Under the pieces are notes generated by a model, which was given only the letters and a program-made list of their open reading frames with translations, was not told where the DNA came from and did not search any database. From Pontederia crassipes (lineage: Eukaryota > Streptophyta > Magnoliopsida > Commelinales > Pontederiaceae), in contig CM060188.1 in the NCBI GenBank assembly GCA_030549335.1, positions 45,411,696 to 45,475,695 on the forward strand: a stretch of 64,000 nucleotides of DNA, in the 5' to 3' direction. Positions within the stretch are counted from its first letter, which is position 1. The number at the start of each line of letters is the position of its first letter. Of this stretch, positions 9,781-21,641 are shown piece after piece. Position numbers and translations under genes: made by a program.

Positions 9781-12700
9781 TGTCACTAGAGACACATACC
9801 AATTAGCTTCTACCTCGCTTTCGTTTCTGTACTGTTCGCAGCTGCATGCTGCATCCAACCACGGCAGCATCTTCTCCATGATCAACCTAGGAATCATGTA
9901 GAGCTGACGTCAGGTCCTCATCCTGTCGTGACGTAATCCATTTAAGCTAATTAGGAATGCTAATAAATTTGCAATAAAGCTAGCAAGTAAGAATATGCTT
10001 ACTTTTTTTTGTGGCTTATTAATTTGTACAATATACTTTCTTTTTTTGTTTTATGTAAAAATTTCTAATAATGCGTACCCCTTTCGAGTCGTGATATATT
10101 AACCGTGAACCCTTTTGCCGCACAATGCTCTCGTCCATTCTCTCTCTAATGCGCATTTTACCTGGTCATTTCGCTTGTGGTCGACTTTTTTATCTGATAA
10201 TAATGTCACGATTTTAGAACAATATGCTCTGATAAAAAAGTAGCTTTAAAAAAGAAAAGTTGTATGGATAACATGGGCAACGCCAATTATCCAGGGACGC
10301 AAGTCAAAATGTCCGTACTATATTTTATTGTTCAAGGTCTTGTCGTTTATCTCTTCTATGAATCCCGAGATCTCTCCAAACTTTTTGCAAACAACAGCAG
10401 TAGCAAGCCATAAATTGATTGATTGATCTCCCAAGTATGACGCTCTCGATTGAGCCAATGCGAACAAATAGCAACTGCACAGCCATGGCCGTGGTTTGGA
10501 TCGACTATGAATTGAATTCAATGATCCGACTCGAATCGATTTCATTTTAATCAGAATAGTGGTCAGATCGGATCCGATCTAACCCGAACTCGACTCGATC
10601 ATGGGTCAATTTTTTTTACTAGAGTCGACCTGGCCCAACTGATAGATTCAATTTTTTTATCTTTTAAATTTTTTTATTTAAACTTAAACTTATATTTGAT
10701 TTAAAAATTTTAAAAAAATTTAAAATAAAATATTTTAAGTGCAAAAATAATATTAAATAGTTAGAAGACTTATTGTATACTTAAAAATAAATATTAAATA
10801 ATATTTATTATATTAAATAAATACAAAATTGTAAGAAAAAAATTAAAAAAGATAGTTCCATGCATGGTTCGTATGCTTTCCATATTTGCATCTGATAGGA
10901 GTTTTTTGAATTACCTACTAATTTGCACTCCCGACCGCAGGGATATTATAGTCTCCATCGCGATTGAACGAGGAGAAACCTAGCCTAAGGCAAGCACTGG
11001 TTCATGATTTTGGTTTTTCCAAGATTAGTGATGGATTCTTAACTAATTTGAGCTTGACGCATTCATCCTTTGAATCGCGGCCTGAAAAGGTTACACTCCC
11101 TCCGGATTTATGACAATAGACGACCGAATTGAGTCAGAGATTCGGGATTAACTTAAACGACTACAAAAGATGACCGTATGCTTCTACTTAACCATCGTTG
11201 CGTTCAATTTATTTATCTTCTTCTTTGAAAATGTCTAAGCCGTCTTGAAGAAACCAAGACTATGCATTCTGCCCGGGAGGATGATTCCACATTCTCCTGA
11301 GGCAAGCGTGAGCCGACCGCAACCTCCTTGTCTCAGGTGTATTTCTTAGAATGCATTAAATTTGATAAATTTGATACTTAGGCTCAAATTCCTAGAAAAG
11401 CTCATTTCGTACCACAATAATCACATGTCCTGTTTCAATGTACGAATCCTTCTCTCCCACGTAAACATAGGTCTTCCACCAACTCGAACGTGTTCGTGAG
11501 AACTCGTGTGCCGCCATTGCGGAGATTCACCAGATATACACGTGAGAAGGGAACTCGGTTACCTTTGCCATAAGACGCTAAGCTAAAGAACATCGAGTCT
11601 TAGAGTATCGGCACCTCTCATAAGTCCTCAGGATGCATCTTTATCATACTGCTTCACATTTTCTTAGTGCACTGATCATTCAATTCTTACGACATTTTCT
11701 CTTTTACACACAAAAAATCCTAAAAATATACTTTTGTTTACTTTAGTGTTTCATCGCAATTTTTCTTTACCTCATTTCAACAGTTATTTTCCTTGTTAGA
11801 TTCGCTCCGAGAGATTTCTCTAAGATCTAGCTGACATCGCTTCCTTGTGAATCGAACCTCAAGTACTATAATGATGCACCGTACGCTTGTGGATCACATT
11901 TCGATAGTGTAGAGAGATTATAAATTTTAAAACTTCATTCGTACTACTCTCTGTATTCAAGGGTAGCACGCCAAAGTATAGGGTAGATTTGTGTTATAGA
12001 GGTCTTCACTTCCCCTTATTTGTGCGATATTTTTTATACACACTTTATGCGAGTCAAGAGTTTTACATTTTTTAGCCATCGATCTCCCCTGTCTAAGAGA
12101 GCAATCTTATTCCTCAGTCGCAATATATGAGCCAAAAGGTCGAACTACAGCTGAGTTGTGTCAAAAGGAAGGTTGATAGTCAGTACAAAGTAAGGACGAG
12201 AGTTGAACTTAGGAAATTATTGAACGTTGTTCTTATTTTGTTTCATTTGGTCCTAGTCATCTTTGCCCAAGAAGGACAATATATGTGATTGAGACGTCAT
12301 ATGGGCCAAGAGGTTGATTGTGTTTCAATTTACAATAAAAGAGATACCCAAGTCCGGAAGTAGAATCACCTCGGGAGGTACCCAAAGATCATGAGAACGT
12401 CATAGATACATTCCAAATAATGTTTTCAACCATGTGAGTCCTTGAAATAATTTCCTGAAGAAACCCCTAAGTCCTAATGTTCATACTTACTACTTTCATC
12501 CCTATCTTATTTTTTTTATTTTGCCGTCTTTTGTACTTATATTGAAAATCCTTAAAAATCTGTGATATTTAGTTTAATGGCACTTTATTTCATCAAGTCA
12601 TCTTAATACTTCCTTAAATTTAACTTTTCGTTCAAAATAATTTCAATCAAATATGAGTTTTTGACTTTGTCCATGCGGATCAAACCTTAATACTATAGAG

Positions 12701-14061
12701 ATTGTTGTCCACACGTCGATGTATGTGTTAAGGAATTATGAATTTTAAAATTGATTTTGGAACTTTATGTGAAGTGAGATCACTTTCTTAAGTGGAAGCA
12801 CTTTGTACGTTCAGATTCCCACTACGAATTTCTATGTAAGGAAGTCGTGGACCCATTTTGGGTCCACAGCTATGGATTGCCATGACGACAACCTTTGAAG
12901 GCGCGTGATTAAGGATGGTCCAATTCGGCGATCGGTTTGGTTCAGCGAGATCCACCATTTTTTCTCCTCCCGATTCTTTTTCTTTTCGCTGCTCCAAAGG
13001 TCACTACTCTGCCAGCCATTGCTCCGTCGGCCGCTCTGCTAGTGGCTATTTCATTTCTAACAAAATTTGATTTTGAAGATATGCTTGAGTGGGAGGATGG
13101 CATGGTTTGCATGATGGTCGTGTCTTCCTACAGCTTGAGTGGGTAGTGAAATGCCCAAAGCCCTGGTTCTTCCGCCCATTGTCTTCCTTGCCACCAATCT
13201 AGAGTGAGAGAATGAGCAGCAGATCAATGTAGCAGCGACCGACAGAGTGAGCGAACGAGCTTGTCAGTGCAGCAATGGAGAAAAGCAACCTTTGGAAGAG
13301 TGAAGAAAAAAGGAATCAGGACGTGGATCTCATCGAACTACACCGGAATGGTCCAAATCATTTTCTTGGACCGCTTTTATTCTTGCTCTAGCGCGCCCTG
13401 AAAGATTACCATCGATCTTGGGATCAACGGCGGGACGCAAAAATGGCTCCACAGCTTCCTTTTCCGCTTTGCGACATTATGCACTGTAAACTCTCGCACC
13501 ACATATTTCTCACATCAATAAACTATACATATTCATTTACATGGTAACGAATATCCACTCGAGACCTCTCGATGTCCAAGACTAATAATACTTGACTAAT
13601 TCGGGGTCAGGTGAAAGAGCAAAACAATATTTTTTCAACCGTGATGACTGCAAGGAATGACGGACTATTAACACCCGTCGACTTAGAACACGAACCCAAT
13701 GGTTCTTTGATGTTCAATGTAATAAGAAGGCGCAAATGATAAGGCAAATTGAGAATCAAGTTAGTTAAGTGCCAATTTTAAATTGAGATAAATAGTATAG
13801 ACGTTTAAGGAACAAAAGCATGATATGGTTACCCACATAGTATATAATATTAAAATGAAAACGATCACTTACGTTAAAACCATATTGATAAACAACTTTC
13901 ACGTCATCTCTGAGAACCAAATTTCATAAGCTTTGCTCAGAGGGTACTCAATCTCAAAATATTTCATAAAGAAAAAATTACAACGTTGATGAGGAAACAA
14001 ATTTAACAAAGTATGCATCTTCGGATAATTCTCAACAGTACAAGGTTCAGACATTCATGGC
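9781..14061. other. Intergenic region, no recognisable gene
   Basis: About 4.3 kb of mostly AT-rich sequence. 10620-10860 is extremely A/T-rich. Around 10560-10610 there are repeated GATCGGATC/ACTCGACTCGATC motifs typical of decayed transposon debris. Two stretches, near 11830-11930 and 12660-12750, share a loose pattern (GGATC...CTATAG...TTATGAATTTTAAAA) and may be parts of one old repeat. ORFs are below 80 codons without familiar motifs. Confidence 0.5.
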
Positions 14062-16982
14062 TCAGTAACAAGTTGTGTTGTGCGACTTCGTTAAGGCTTT
14101 GAGCATCCTTCCACCGGTCTGCAGGCAACCTATTCCTGTGGATCCCAGGAATCCTTGAGACTTCCCATAAGATTTCCAGCAAAATGCCACTTGAGGTATT
14201 AGGGATTCATTTACTGGTGAGAGATGGATGTCTTTCAGGTCGATATCAGTACAGGGTGCACTGTCACTGCATGCCAGATACATTGGTCGAAGCAAGTAAC
14301 TCCCAGTAATCCCTTTATATGCAACATCAGAAATCGCAACTGCGTCGGTATTATTTCTGCAATGCTTTCTGTTGCAGTAGTATTGATCAATCATGATTGG
14401 GGTCTCAACACTGGATACTCGTACGTTGGAGAATGTTACGTTCCTGACAGATCCTAAACCACCCTGAGATGTTAACATTGATTTAGGTTAGTACTGCTTT
14501 TAAACAAGTGCATTGTGCAATATTAGATATCCTAACAGGACATGTTGGATCTTAAAGCATCCAAGTTGTAAATTTTACACGTCTGTCTGTGCATCTTAAC
14601 TTTCTAATCGATTTACCTGCCATGTTTTGATCCTCACTCCAGATAATGCATTTTGGACAATCACATTCTCAACAGAGACATTGGATACACAGGCCAAGCT
14701 ATTTCCTTTTCCAAGTCCTCCCACGCTGCAAGAATCTTACAGTGGTAAGAAATCACTATTTTGATAACTTGATATAATTAAATAACACTTTTTGTTTCTT
14801 TTACCTTATTCCATGACCTGGACTGCAACTAATATGGTGTATGTGAACATTAGAACATCCAGATTGTATTGACACGCAGTCATCACCTGAAAAATATTCC
14901 AAAAGTAAGTCAATGATAGTTGTTATCTGGGAGCCAGAGATGATAATTTGAACTAAACCAAAAATTTTTATATAGGTTTCTTCTTACCACATCCAATGGT
15001 AGAATGCTTGATTTCAACGTTTCTGGAATTCTGAAGGTGTATACCATCAGTATTTGGGCTATCTTTCGGAGATGAAATTGTTATGTTCTTAACATTGATA
15101 CCGTCAGAATTGTCAAATTTCAAGTGGCACTGAGGGCTGTTAATTATCTGAATTCCACTCACCGTGATGTTGTAACCTTTATAAAACCTTATGACCTGTG
15201 GTTATATACTCGATTAGGATCTTTTTTTTTATGTCATGGCACATCCATTCGTGATAAGTAAACAAAAAGGACGATTGAAAAGCTTGAAGAGTGATAATAT
15301 TATCATACTGTAGGCCTCATCACTGCTAATGCACGATTGCTTCCTTTCTGCCATAAATATAATCAAAATTGTCAATTAGAAAATCAGAAAGACCAAACAT
15401 GTATGCAGAACTTCAATTGTTTCTTTTTCTCATACCTGATTATAGTGGCCGTGGGATGAATTCCACGCCATCGACCCTTGGCCATCAAGGGTTCCACTTC
15501 CTTGGATACTCAAGTCCTTGAGCCATTTCATGTTCAGCCATTGAAAGTTATTTGTTCTTGCCACACTTGTAGGAGCTAAAATAGTGCCATCTATCTGGTG
15601 ATATTACAGATACATGTTTTATGATAGAATGTGGGGAACAGATTGACTCTTTTTGCCTTAATATGAAACTGAACATTTTTAATGAAAAAGATCATGACGT
15701 ATTTTTTTCGCACATTTTTAATGACAAGTGTTCTTGAGTTCTTACTCATGCTTACTGTAAGACATTCTAGCTAAAAAGGTTCTTGGTTGCTTCATCCCGG
15801 AAATAAGCAGAACTATATAAAGAAATCTGAAAAAAATATATTTTACCTGGATAATTAGGTGGGGCTTGCAAGGACCTTGAAGAGTAACTAGTCCGATGAG
15901 GAACTTAAAATCTGATGGGATCAAAATGGTTGCCTTGGAGACCATGCAGGCAGCCTTCCATGCTGCTTTGAGTGCCTGCAGTAACGACCTAGCTTGTTAG
16001 ATAACTTAACTCATGCAAGAGCAGCTATGTTATAATACTGTTCAAGTCAGTTGTGTAAAAAATGGACCGTAGTTTGAAAATATTATCAAGCTTGCCAAAG
16101 CCATTTCCACTGAATAACTTTAGTAACTCATGAAATGATTTATACGTGCAGATACTACTATTTGACTGGAATACAAACAACAACAAAACCTTATCCCACT
16201 AGGTGGGGTCGGCTACATGGATCATACGACTCGTTGATCCATGTTCATGAGATTCGACGGGATTTTACGCTGGCTGTCGGAGCCTAACACAACCCTCCTC
16301 CTTTATCCGGACTTGGGACCGGATTTGACTGGAATACAGAATAAAAAAATCTCAATGACTACACCACAATCCTTTGCTTGTAGAAGACATGAGTACATGA
16401 AGAGAGTAGGGCAAACAACGAATAATAGAAATTTAGAGCTGGCAGATTAGTATGCAGAAGATTCCATTCATGCTTAACTACATGTTGCAAGAACATTGCA
16501 GCTTGTGTGTGGTGGTACATGGTAACTGTAAAAAACATGGAAATAAGTCTGTACATGCAACCTGAATCCTTGTACATGAAATAATTCTTAATAGTAATGA
16601 GCTCTTGAAGCCTTATAATGTTATGAAAATTTTTCACTGGAATAAATTCAGGGCAATTGTTTCAATTAGTCAGAAGTAGGTAATCTAGTATCTAAATGTT
16701 TGAAGGATTACGTACCTTTGTATCATCAGAAATTCCATCTCCGCTAGCTCCAAATGACAAGATGTTAAAGAATTTTGAATGTCGTACATAAGAACCACAA
16801 TGAGGCGATGGCCATACCGAGGCATTGTTGGTATTATAAGGATCTGAGTTGCAGTGTCCACCTTTGCTTCTTTCTCCATGTATTCTATGCGTATGGGTAA
16901 CTGGCAATGCAACAGGAATTCTGCTAGAAATAACTAAGCAAAGAAGTATATGAAAGACAAATAACAGAGTTTGGTTTCTCAT
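14062..16982 (-). CDS. Polygalacturonase (pectinase, GH28), intact, 8 exons
   Basis: Hydrolyses alpha-1,4-galacturonan of pectin in the cell wall. I read the coding exons on the minus strand as 16982-16716, 15975-15847, 15594-15436, 15347-15309, 15195-14988, 14886-14805, 14725-14617 and 14463-14062. All have GT-AG borders and matching phases, giving 464 residues. A signal peptide is visible at the start (MRNQTLLFVFHILLCLVISS). The GH28 signatures are all present: SPNTDGIHL, GDDCVSIQSG, SPGHGISVGGLG and VRIKTWQ. Near the N-terminus, FNILSFGASGDGISDDTK is the standard start of the beta-helix. Length is normal for plant members. Whether it is endo- or exo-acting cannot be decided from sequence alone. 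A SINE lies in intron 1, and exons 5-7 are partly duplicated at 8.4-9.0 kb. Confidence 0.93.
16160..16338 (-). mobile_element. Au-like SINE with perfect 16-bp target-site duplication
   Basis: The body is 16176-16322 on the minus strand: GGTCCCAAGTCCGGATAAAG..., then CCCACCTAGTGGGATAAGG, and a TTG-repeat tail (seen as CAACAACAA at 16176). It is flanked by ATTTGACTGGAATACA on both sides (16160-16175 and 16323-16338), so its ends are certain. At 147 bp it is the shortest of four copies in the window. It lies in intron 1 of the polygalacturonase, in the gene's own orientation. Confidence 0.92.
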
Positions 16983-17091
16983 CTTCCAACTCGATCCTGG
17001 TACTTTTGAGCTTGAGTATTTTCTGAACTTAACAGGGGAACACTCGGTGTAGTTGGAGCTTCTTGTCTTTCACTTCAGATGGTTGGATGCA

Positions 17092-17101
17092 GCTTATATA
17101 G
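17092..17101 (-). promoter_or_regulatory. Putative TATA box of the polygalacturonase gene
   Basis: CTATATAAGC on the minus strand lies about 110 bases before the ATG at 16982, a normal distance for a plant gene with a short leader. Confidence 0.6.
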
Positions 17102-18540
17102 ATAGATGTCACAAGTATTCCCACAACACATAAATGCATATTCCCTACGACTGTAAATTAGGCTTTCAATTATTTTTCCCTTGTGCCTTATACTTTGAGT
17201 TAGTGTTTGAACAATTCCAAGTAGATTTCCATGTTCAAATGCTCTTCTTTGCAAGGAAACTTTTGAGCATGTGTTATCATGAGGTAAAGTTGCTATAAAA
17301 GTCGGATGAAAGATCTTGGGAAACGAAAAGTATCTACAGTTTGGGAATAGGATGGGTTAAATGTTTATCTATCATTTAAAATGCCGGTAATCTTAAAAGT
17401 GCGCAAAATACATCCTTTTTCATGGATTACAAAAAAAAGCATCTCGGACAACTTAGCATTGAATAACTTTCAGAAAAGCGTTGTTCTTTGTCGATCATCA
17501 GAAAAGATTGTTTATTGAAGAATGAAAAAATAATGTTAGATTGATTCACTTGTTATGGTATTGCTATTATATTCCAAATTGGAGTCCTTCGGGGTTCTGA
17601 ATTTTAATTTGAATCCTTATAGGATACTTCAAAAGTTGAGTATATTCTTGTAGGCCTGTCCAAAAATTATTCCTCGGAACACTCTTTAAACATATCCAAT
17701 CTAATTCATCCCCAGCTTTGAGGCTTGTCTTCATACTGTTTATGAAACATGTTCTTTATTTCAGGATAGCTAGCTAGCTCATTCGTTTTTATCCAGAAGA
17801 GCTTCTAAATTTACAAATATTGTTTTCTGAGATCCTCCCTAGAGTTCTTCCTTTCACTGAACCAAGCTCCTGAATCCTGGTCATTTTTTTTTTTACAGGA
17901 TTCATGTTCTGTGGTACTCAGCTTTGGATGTATATATTGGGTAATGTTTTCTTGTGTTTTTTTCTTCATTAATTGAAGTATGGCCTAAACATCTTTATTT
18001 AGACTCTTGAGTTCAACAGTCTAGAAAGCATATCCAAAGCATTCCGTTCCTGACAATGCCTGTCAGAGCACGCCTCAAATGTTTGACAAGAACAACTTTG
18101 GCATATTTTAAGATGCGCGTTCTCCCGTTCATTCATAGTGGACAGCATGTTGGAGCGAGCGTCATGGATAGATAATACGACACGGATCATGGGGCAACAA
18201 CATCTAGCAGAAAGTTATCTGGGAACTAAAAGAGTGTAGAAAAATGATCACAGATTTTGTTTTAAGAGTAGAAAAATGATCTCCATCAGTCTCTGAAGTC
18301 TGAACATTCATGAAGAATTCAATGTTTCATCCATCTTTTTCATCTGGCAGGCATTAAAGTTAAACAGATTGAAACGTAAAATGCACCTCTGCTGCACTGG
18401 AGGATTGCAATCAAGTACAGAGTTTTTACCTTTTACCCGTTCAATTTTAGACCTCCACTTGGAACTGTTAAACATCCAAAGATAACTGTTGAAAAAATGT
18501 ACAAAATTCACAGATCACTTCATGAAAATGACATTACATT
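17102..18540. other. Intergenic region between polygalacturonase and desaturase
   Basis: AT-rich sequence with no gene I can identify. One minus-strand frame, 18190-17999 (63 codons), has a coding-like, cysteine-containing composition (QSCSCQTFEACSDRHC). It has no recognisable family and could be an isolated exon remnant. Confidence 0.4.
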
Positions 18541-18779
18541 ATCTGGATCGAATTTTGGAGAAGATACCATAAAATTCTCGTTTCAGAGCTTAACTTTTTG
18601 AATTTTATAATGATAGACCTTACATTCCTAATGTCAAAAAAAATTTCTTATACTTTTTTTTTCTTTCAAATGAAAACAAAAATAAAAAATCAATGTGAAG
18701 TAGAAGAAAGAGGACAACAAATATAGCTTCAGTCTAGTAAATGAACAAAAGCAGTACAGAGACGTCTTTCTGTTTCACA
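18541..18779 (-). other. 3' flank / probable 3' UTR of the desaturase
   Basis: AT-rich bases directly after the desaturase stop codon, with several AATAAA-like stretches on the minus strand. The exact poly(A) site cannot be fixed from sequence. Confidence 0.4.
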
Positions 18780-20153
18780 TCATCCCTGGGTGTTGGCGGC
18801 CTCCCACAGCAAGTTCTTGGGCACGGGGCTGGCGAGGTCCCGCGCCTGCAGCGCGGCCGTTCTCAGCGTCGCGATCGTCCTCTTGTTTGCCTCCAGGAAC
18901 GAGAAGTTGTAGTAGGGCAGGCCGTGCTTCTTGCATAGCTCCCTCACCATCGGCGAGATCCGCCGGAGCTGCGACCTCGGCAGCCGAGGAAACAGGTGGT
19001 GCTCCACCTGGAACTGCAGGCCGCCGTGGAACCAGTCCATCCACGACGGGCACGAGATGTCGAGCGTCCCCATGGTCTGCTTCTCGAACCAGTCGTTCCC
19101 CTGCGGCGGGCCGACGTAGACGCTCGTGGAGAAGTGGTTGAGGCAGAACTGGACGTGCTGGATCCCGGTGACCGCGAAGCTCACGAGGACGAACATGATC
19201 CGCTCGCCCCAGGTCGGGAGGCACGAGACGAGCAGCGGGAACCAGATCCAGAAGAACGCCACGCCAAGGAGCTCGAGCACCCGGCTGGGCACCTTCTTCT
19301 TCGAGAGCAGCAGGAGAAGCGTCTGGGTGAAGAGGTTGATCCTGGCGACGCACATGACCGGGTAGAACGTCCAGTGCTGGTAGCTGACGAAGAACCTGGC
19401 GACGCGGTCGAAGGTCATGCGCCTCTCGTAGTAGAAGGAGATCAGGCCGGCGAAGAGCTTGGGGGAGACGGCGAAGAGGGGGATGTGCTGGAGGTCGGGA
19501 TCGTGGTCGAGGCTGTTGCAGGCGACATGATGCACGTTGTGGTTGCGCCGCCACCAGGCGATGCTCAGGCCCGTGAGACAGTTGCCGGTCAGTACTTGCA
19601 TCATCCGGTTCAGCCTGGGGCTGTCGACCATGCGGTAGTGGCCGGCGTCGTGCCCCACGAACCCCGACTGCATCCAGAGGAACCCCATCAGGACGGCGCA
19701 GCCGAGGTGCACGAGCGCGCTGCTGGAGCCGAGGACGCCGTAGACGGCTGCGAGGAGCATGGCAGACATGCTGCAGAGGGAAAGCGCCAGGGTGCGTCCC
19801 TTCTTGTCGAAGAGGCCCATCTTGGAGAATTCGGCCACGAGGCGGCGGTAGTCCTTGGACACCTCGGAGACCTTGTAGTCCGCCAGGTGCCCGACGAGCG
19901 GGATGTCGTCGAGGAGAGACCAGACGGTGCCGGCGTGGTAGGCGACGAAGGCGTCCGTGACGTCCTGACCACCCAAGCCGAGCAGCACGAGGTCACCGCC
20001 GGGGTGGCGGTTCGCCCAGTCCGTCACGTCGTACACCTTGCCCTGGATGGCGATCCACAGGTCCCCCGCCTTGTTGTGCCCCCGGAGTTCCTCCGACGTA
20101 ATGTACCTCCTCATCTTATTCCCTTCCATGATATATTGATCAGTATATGCCAA
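18780..20153 (-). CDS. SLD1: Delta(8)-fatty-acid (sphingolipid) desaturase, intact, intronless
   Basis: Introduces the C8 double bond in the long-chain base of ceramides in the ER membrane. The 457-residue frame has an N-terminal cytochrome b5 domain with haem ligands in HPGGD (50-54) and H73 (YHAG), then a membrane desaturase domain. Its three histidine boxes are HDAGH (168-172), HNVHH (205-209) and QVEHH (382-386). The Gln for His at the start of box 3 is the mark of front-end desaturases. Hydrophobic segments lie around 122-165 and 270-335. Length matches plant SLDs (about 445-450) apart from a few extra N-terminal residues; translation might instead start at Met9 or Met14 (MRRYITSEEL). 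GC content is very high, unlike the surroundings. Front-end acyl desaturases look similar, but plant proteins of this type are SLDs. Confidence 0.93.
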   Translation of the reverse strand: MAYTDQYIMEGNKMRRYITSEELRGHNKAGDLWIAIQGKVYDVTDWANRHPGGDLVLLGLGGQDVTDAFVAYHAGTVWSLLDDIPLVGHLADYKVSEVSKDYRRLVAEFSKMGLFDKKGRTLALSLCSMSAMLLAAVYGVLGSSSALVHLGCAVLMGFLWMQSGFVGHDAGHYRMVDSPRLNRMMQVLTGNCLTGLSIAWWRRNHNVHHVACNSLDHDPDLQHIPLFAVSPKLFAGLISFYYERRMTFDRVARFFVSYQHWTFYPVMCVARINLFTQTLLLLLSKKKVPSRVLELLGVAFFWIWFPLLVSCLPTWGERIMFVLVSFAVTGIQHVQFCLNHFSTSVYVGPPQGNDWFEKQTMGTLDISCPSWMDWFHGGLQFQVEHHLFPRLPRSQLRRISPMVRELCKKHGLPYYNFSFLEANKRTIATLRTAALQARDLASPVPKNLLWEAANTQG

Positions 20154-20156
20154 AGA

Positions 20157-20157
20157 A

Positions 20158-20189
<32 letters not shown>

Positions 20190-20190
20190 A
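20157..20190 (-). repeat. GA/CT-rich tract in the desaturase leader
   Basis: A (TC)n run with two interruptions on the plus strand (GA-rich in the transcript) immediately before the ATG. Such tracts are common in plant 5' leaders and are prone to length variation. Confidence 0.7.
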
Positions 20191-20295
20191 TCAACTTTCG
20201 TGGGTATGGAGAGAGGAGAGAGAGGGAGAGTCGGGGAAACAACAGGCAGATTGCGTGGGGCACTTCCCTCCCTTCTCGACGGCCCTCCTCTTGAA

Positions 20296-20305
20296 GTATA
20301 TATAA
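20296..20305 (-). promoter_or_regulatory. Putative TATA box of the desaturase
   Basis: A TATATATA core at about 20297-20304 lies about 145 bases before the ATG. The motif is symmetric, so its strand is inferred from the gene. Confidence 0.5.
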
Positions 20306-21353
20306 GAAGGAGAAGAGAAGTGGTGGCGAGGAGAGAGAAATATTATGAGATGAAGAGAAAGAAACGGGCTGGGCAGGAGATTTGTGTGGCTCTCTTGTTA
20401 TCCTTCTTCTTCAATTGAGAGGCGTAGAACAAAAACAACCAGCGAACAAAGCAAGAAGATGTCAAAAAAAAAAAAAAAAAGCAAAACAAAAAGAAACTAT
20501 TTTATTACTATTCGGGAGGATTAGTTCGAGAATCCATAAAGGATATTGTCACGTAACTGCCAAGGTTCAACATAAACCGGAGGGCCGGGGACACGAGACC
20601 CGAGGCGCGACGCACGTACGAGGACTTGGTCGGTCATATGTGCCCGGTTTATCATCTCTCCTCGTTTAAGCGGAATACTAGTGATGGAACTTTCTCTCCC
20701 CCTCAATATCGTGGGATAAAATTTTCGTCCATGTTTTTCTTTTGAATTACTATTATTGTTGTTATTATTATTATTGAAGATTGATAATAAATAAATACGG
20801 ATATTATCAAAATATCTCGCAGCGAAAAACTCATCGTCGGAGACTTTTCTACATTATTTCGGACTCGTCGTCGGGAACTCAATCATATATAGAAAGAGAA
20901 CGCTATTCTACAATTTAAATACATCGAAACATCGTCATGTCAAAATCTTATCGCAACATATAGTGTGCTTGTGCCGTCGTCGAACAGCCACCCTGCCTTT
21001 TTATAATAGCAAATAGAAATTGCACATAGCAACTTATGCAACTTTCCTAGCAGTTCATGAAACTATCACGTGGACTAATGCCCATTCGGGCTCTTGAATC
21101 CAACAATTACTGTCGTTTCAATAAGCTAATACTAAAGTCAAATAATGAGTTGATTTTAGAGATGGACAAACGAATTGTATGAAGTTGTGTCTACATCATC
21201 ATGTCGTGGATCGTGTCGTATCGACACAGTCCATTTTCAAGATGGTTCATGTTACGCCCTGCAAAGTCCGTGCACGCGGACCGACCGTGTGGAGTCGGAC
21301 ATCCATTTTTTTCTTTTTTTTCCCATACAACTAAAGGTTGATCTGAGTCGCTG
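20306..21353. other. Intergenic region upstream of the desaturase
   Basis: It includes an A17-like tract (about 20465) and short AT-rich stretches. No ORF with recognisable motifs. The desaturase promoter presumably lies in the first few hundred bases. Confidence 0.5.
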
Positions 21354-21479
21354 TTGAACTCTACGTCCTTCCACCTCCACCACTCACGACGCCATGCCAT
21401 TGATAATGTCCAACGGGCCTCCTCCATCATCCACAACATCGATGACGCCATTGACAACAGCCAGCAGCATCCTCTAGTC

Positions 21480-21638
21480 CAAGACAATTTCCAAACCCCG
21501 ACTCTACGGTGTCGACCCGGATGTCCTGCGCACCTTCGACGACACCGGCATCTCCCTCATGGGCATCTCCAACTCCGACGCTGCCTTCCTCGCATCTGAC
21601 GACTCCTCCACCGCTGCAAGACTCCATGCCCAACCTGG
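21480..21638 (+). pseudogene. Fragment of a glucan endo-1,3-beta-glucosidase (GH17) gene
   Basis: One frame reads KPRLYGVDPDVLRTFDDTG, then ISLMGISNSDAAFLASD and STAARLHAQ. This resembles the LYxADPxVLxAFxxTGIxLMVGIPN region of plant GH17 enzymes. There is no start and no catalytic part, and upstream sequence (21354-21480) reads poorly. The fragment ends where the CACTA element is inserted. The call rests on one motif region. Confidence 0.55.
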
Positions 21639-21641
21639 TCA

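Noticed and set aside
18996-20294. 432-codon plus-strand open frame
   Set aside because: It is the antisense shadow of the desaturase. High GC removes stop codons, and its composition (Glu/Asp/His-rich, no motifs) mirrors the real gene.
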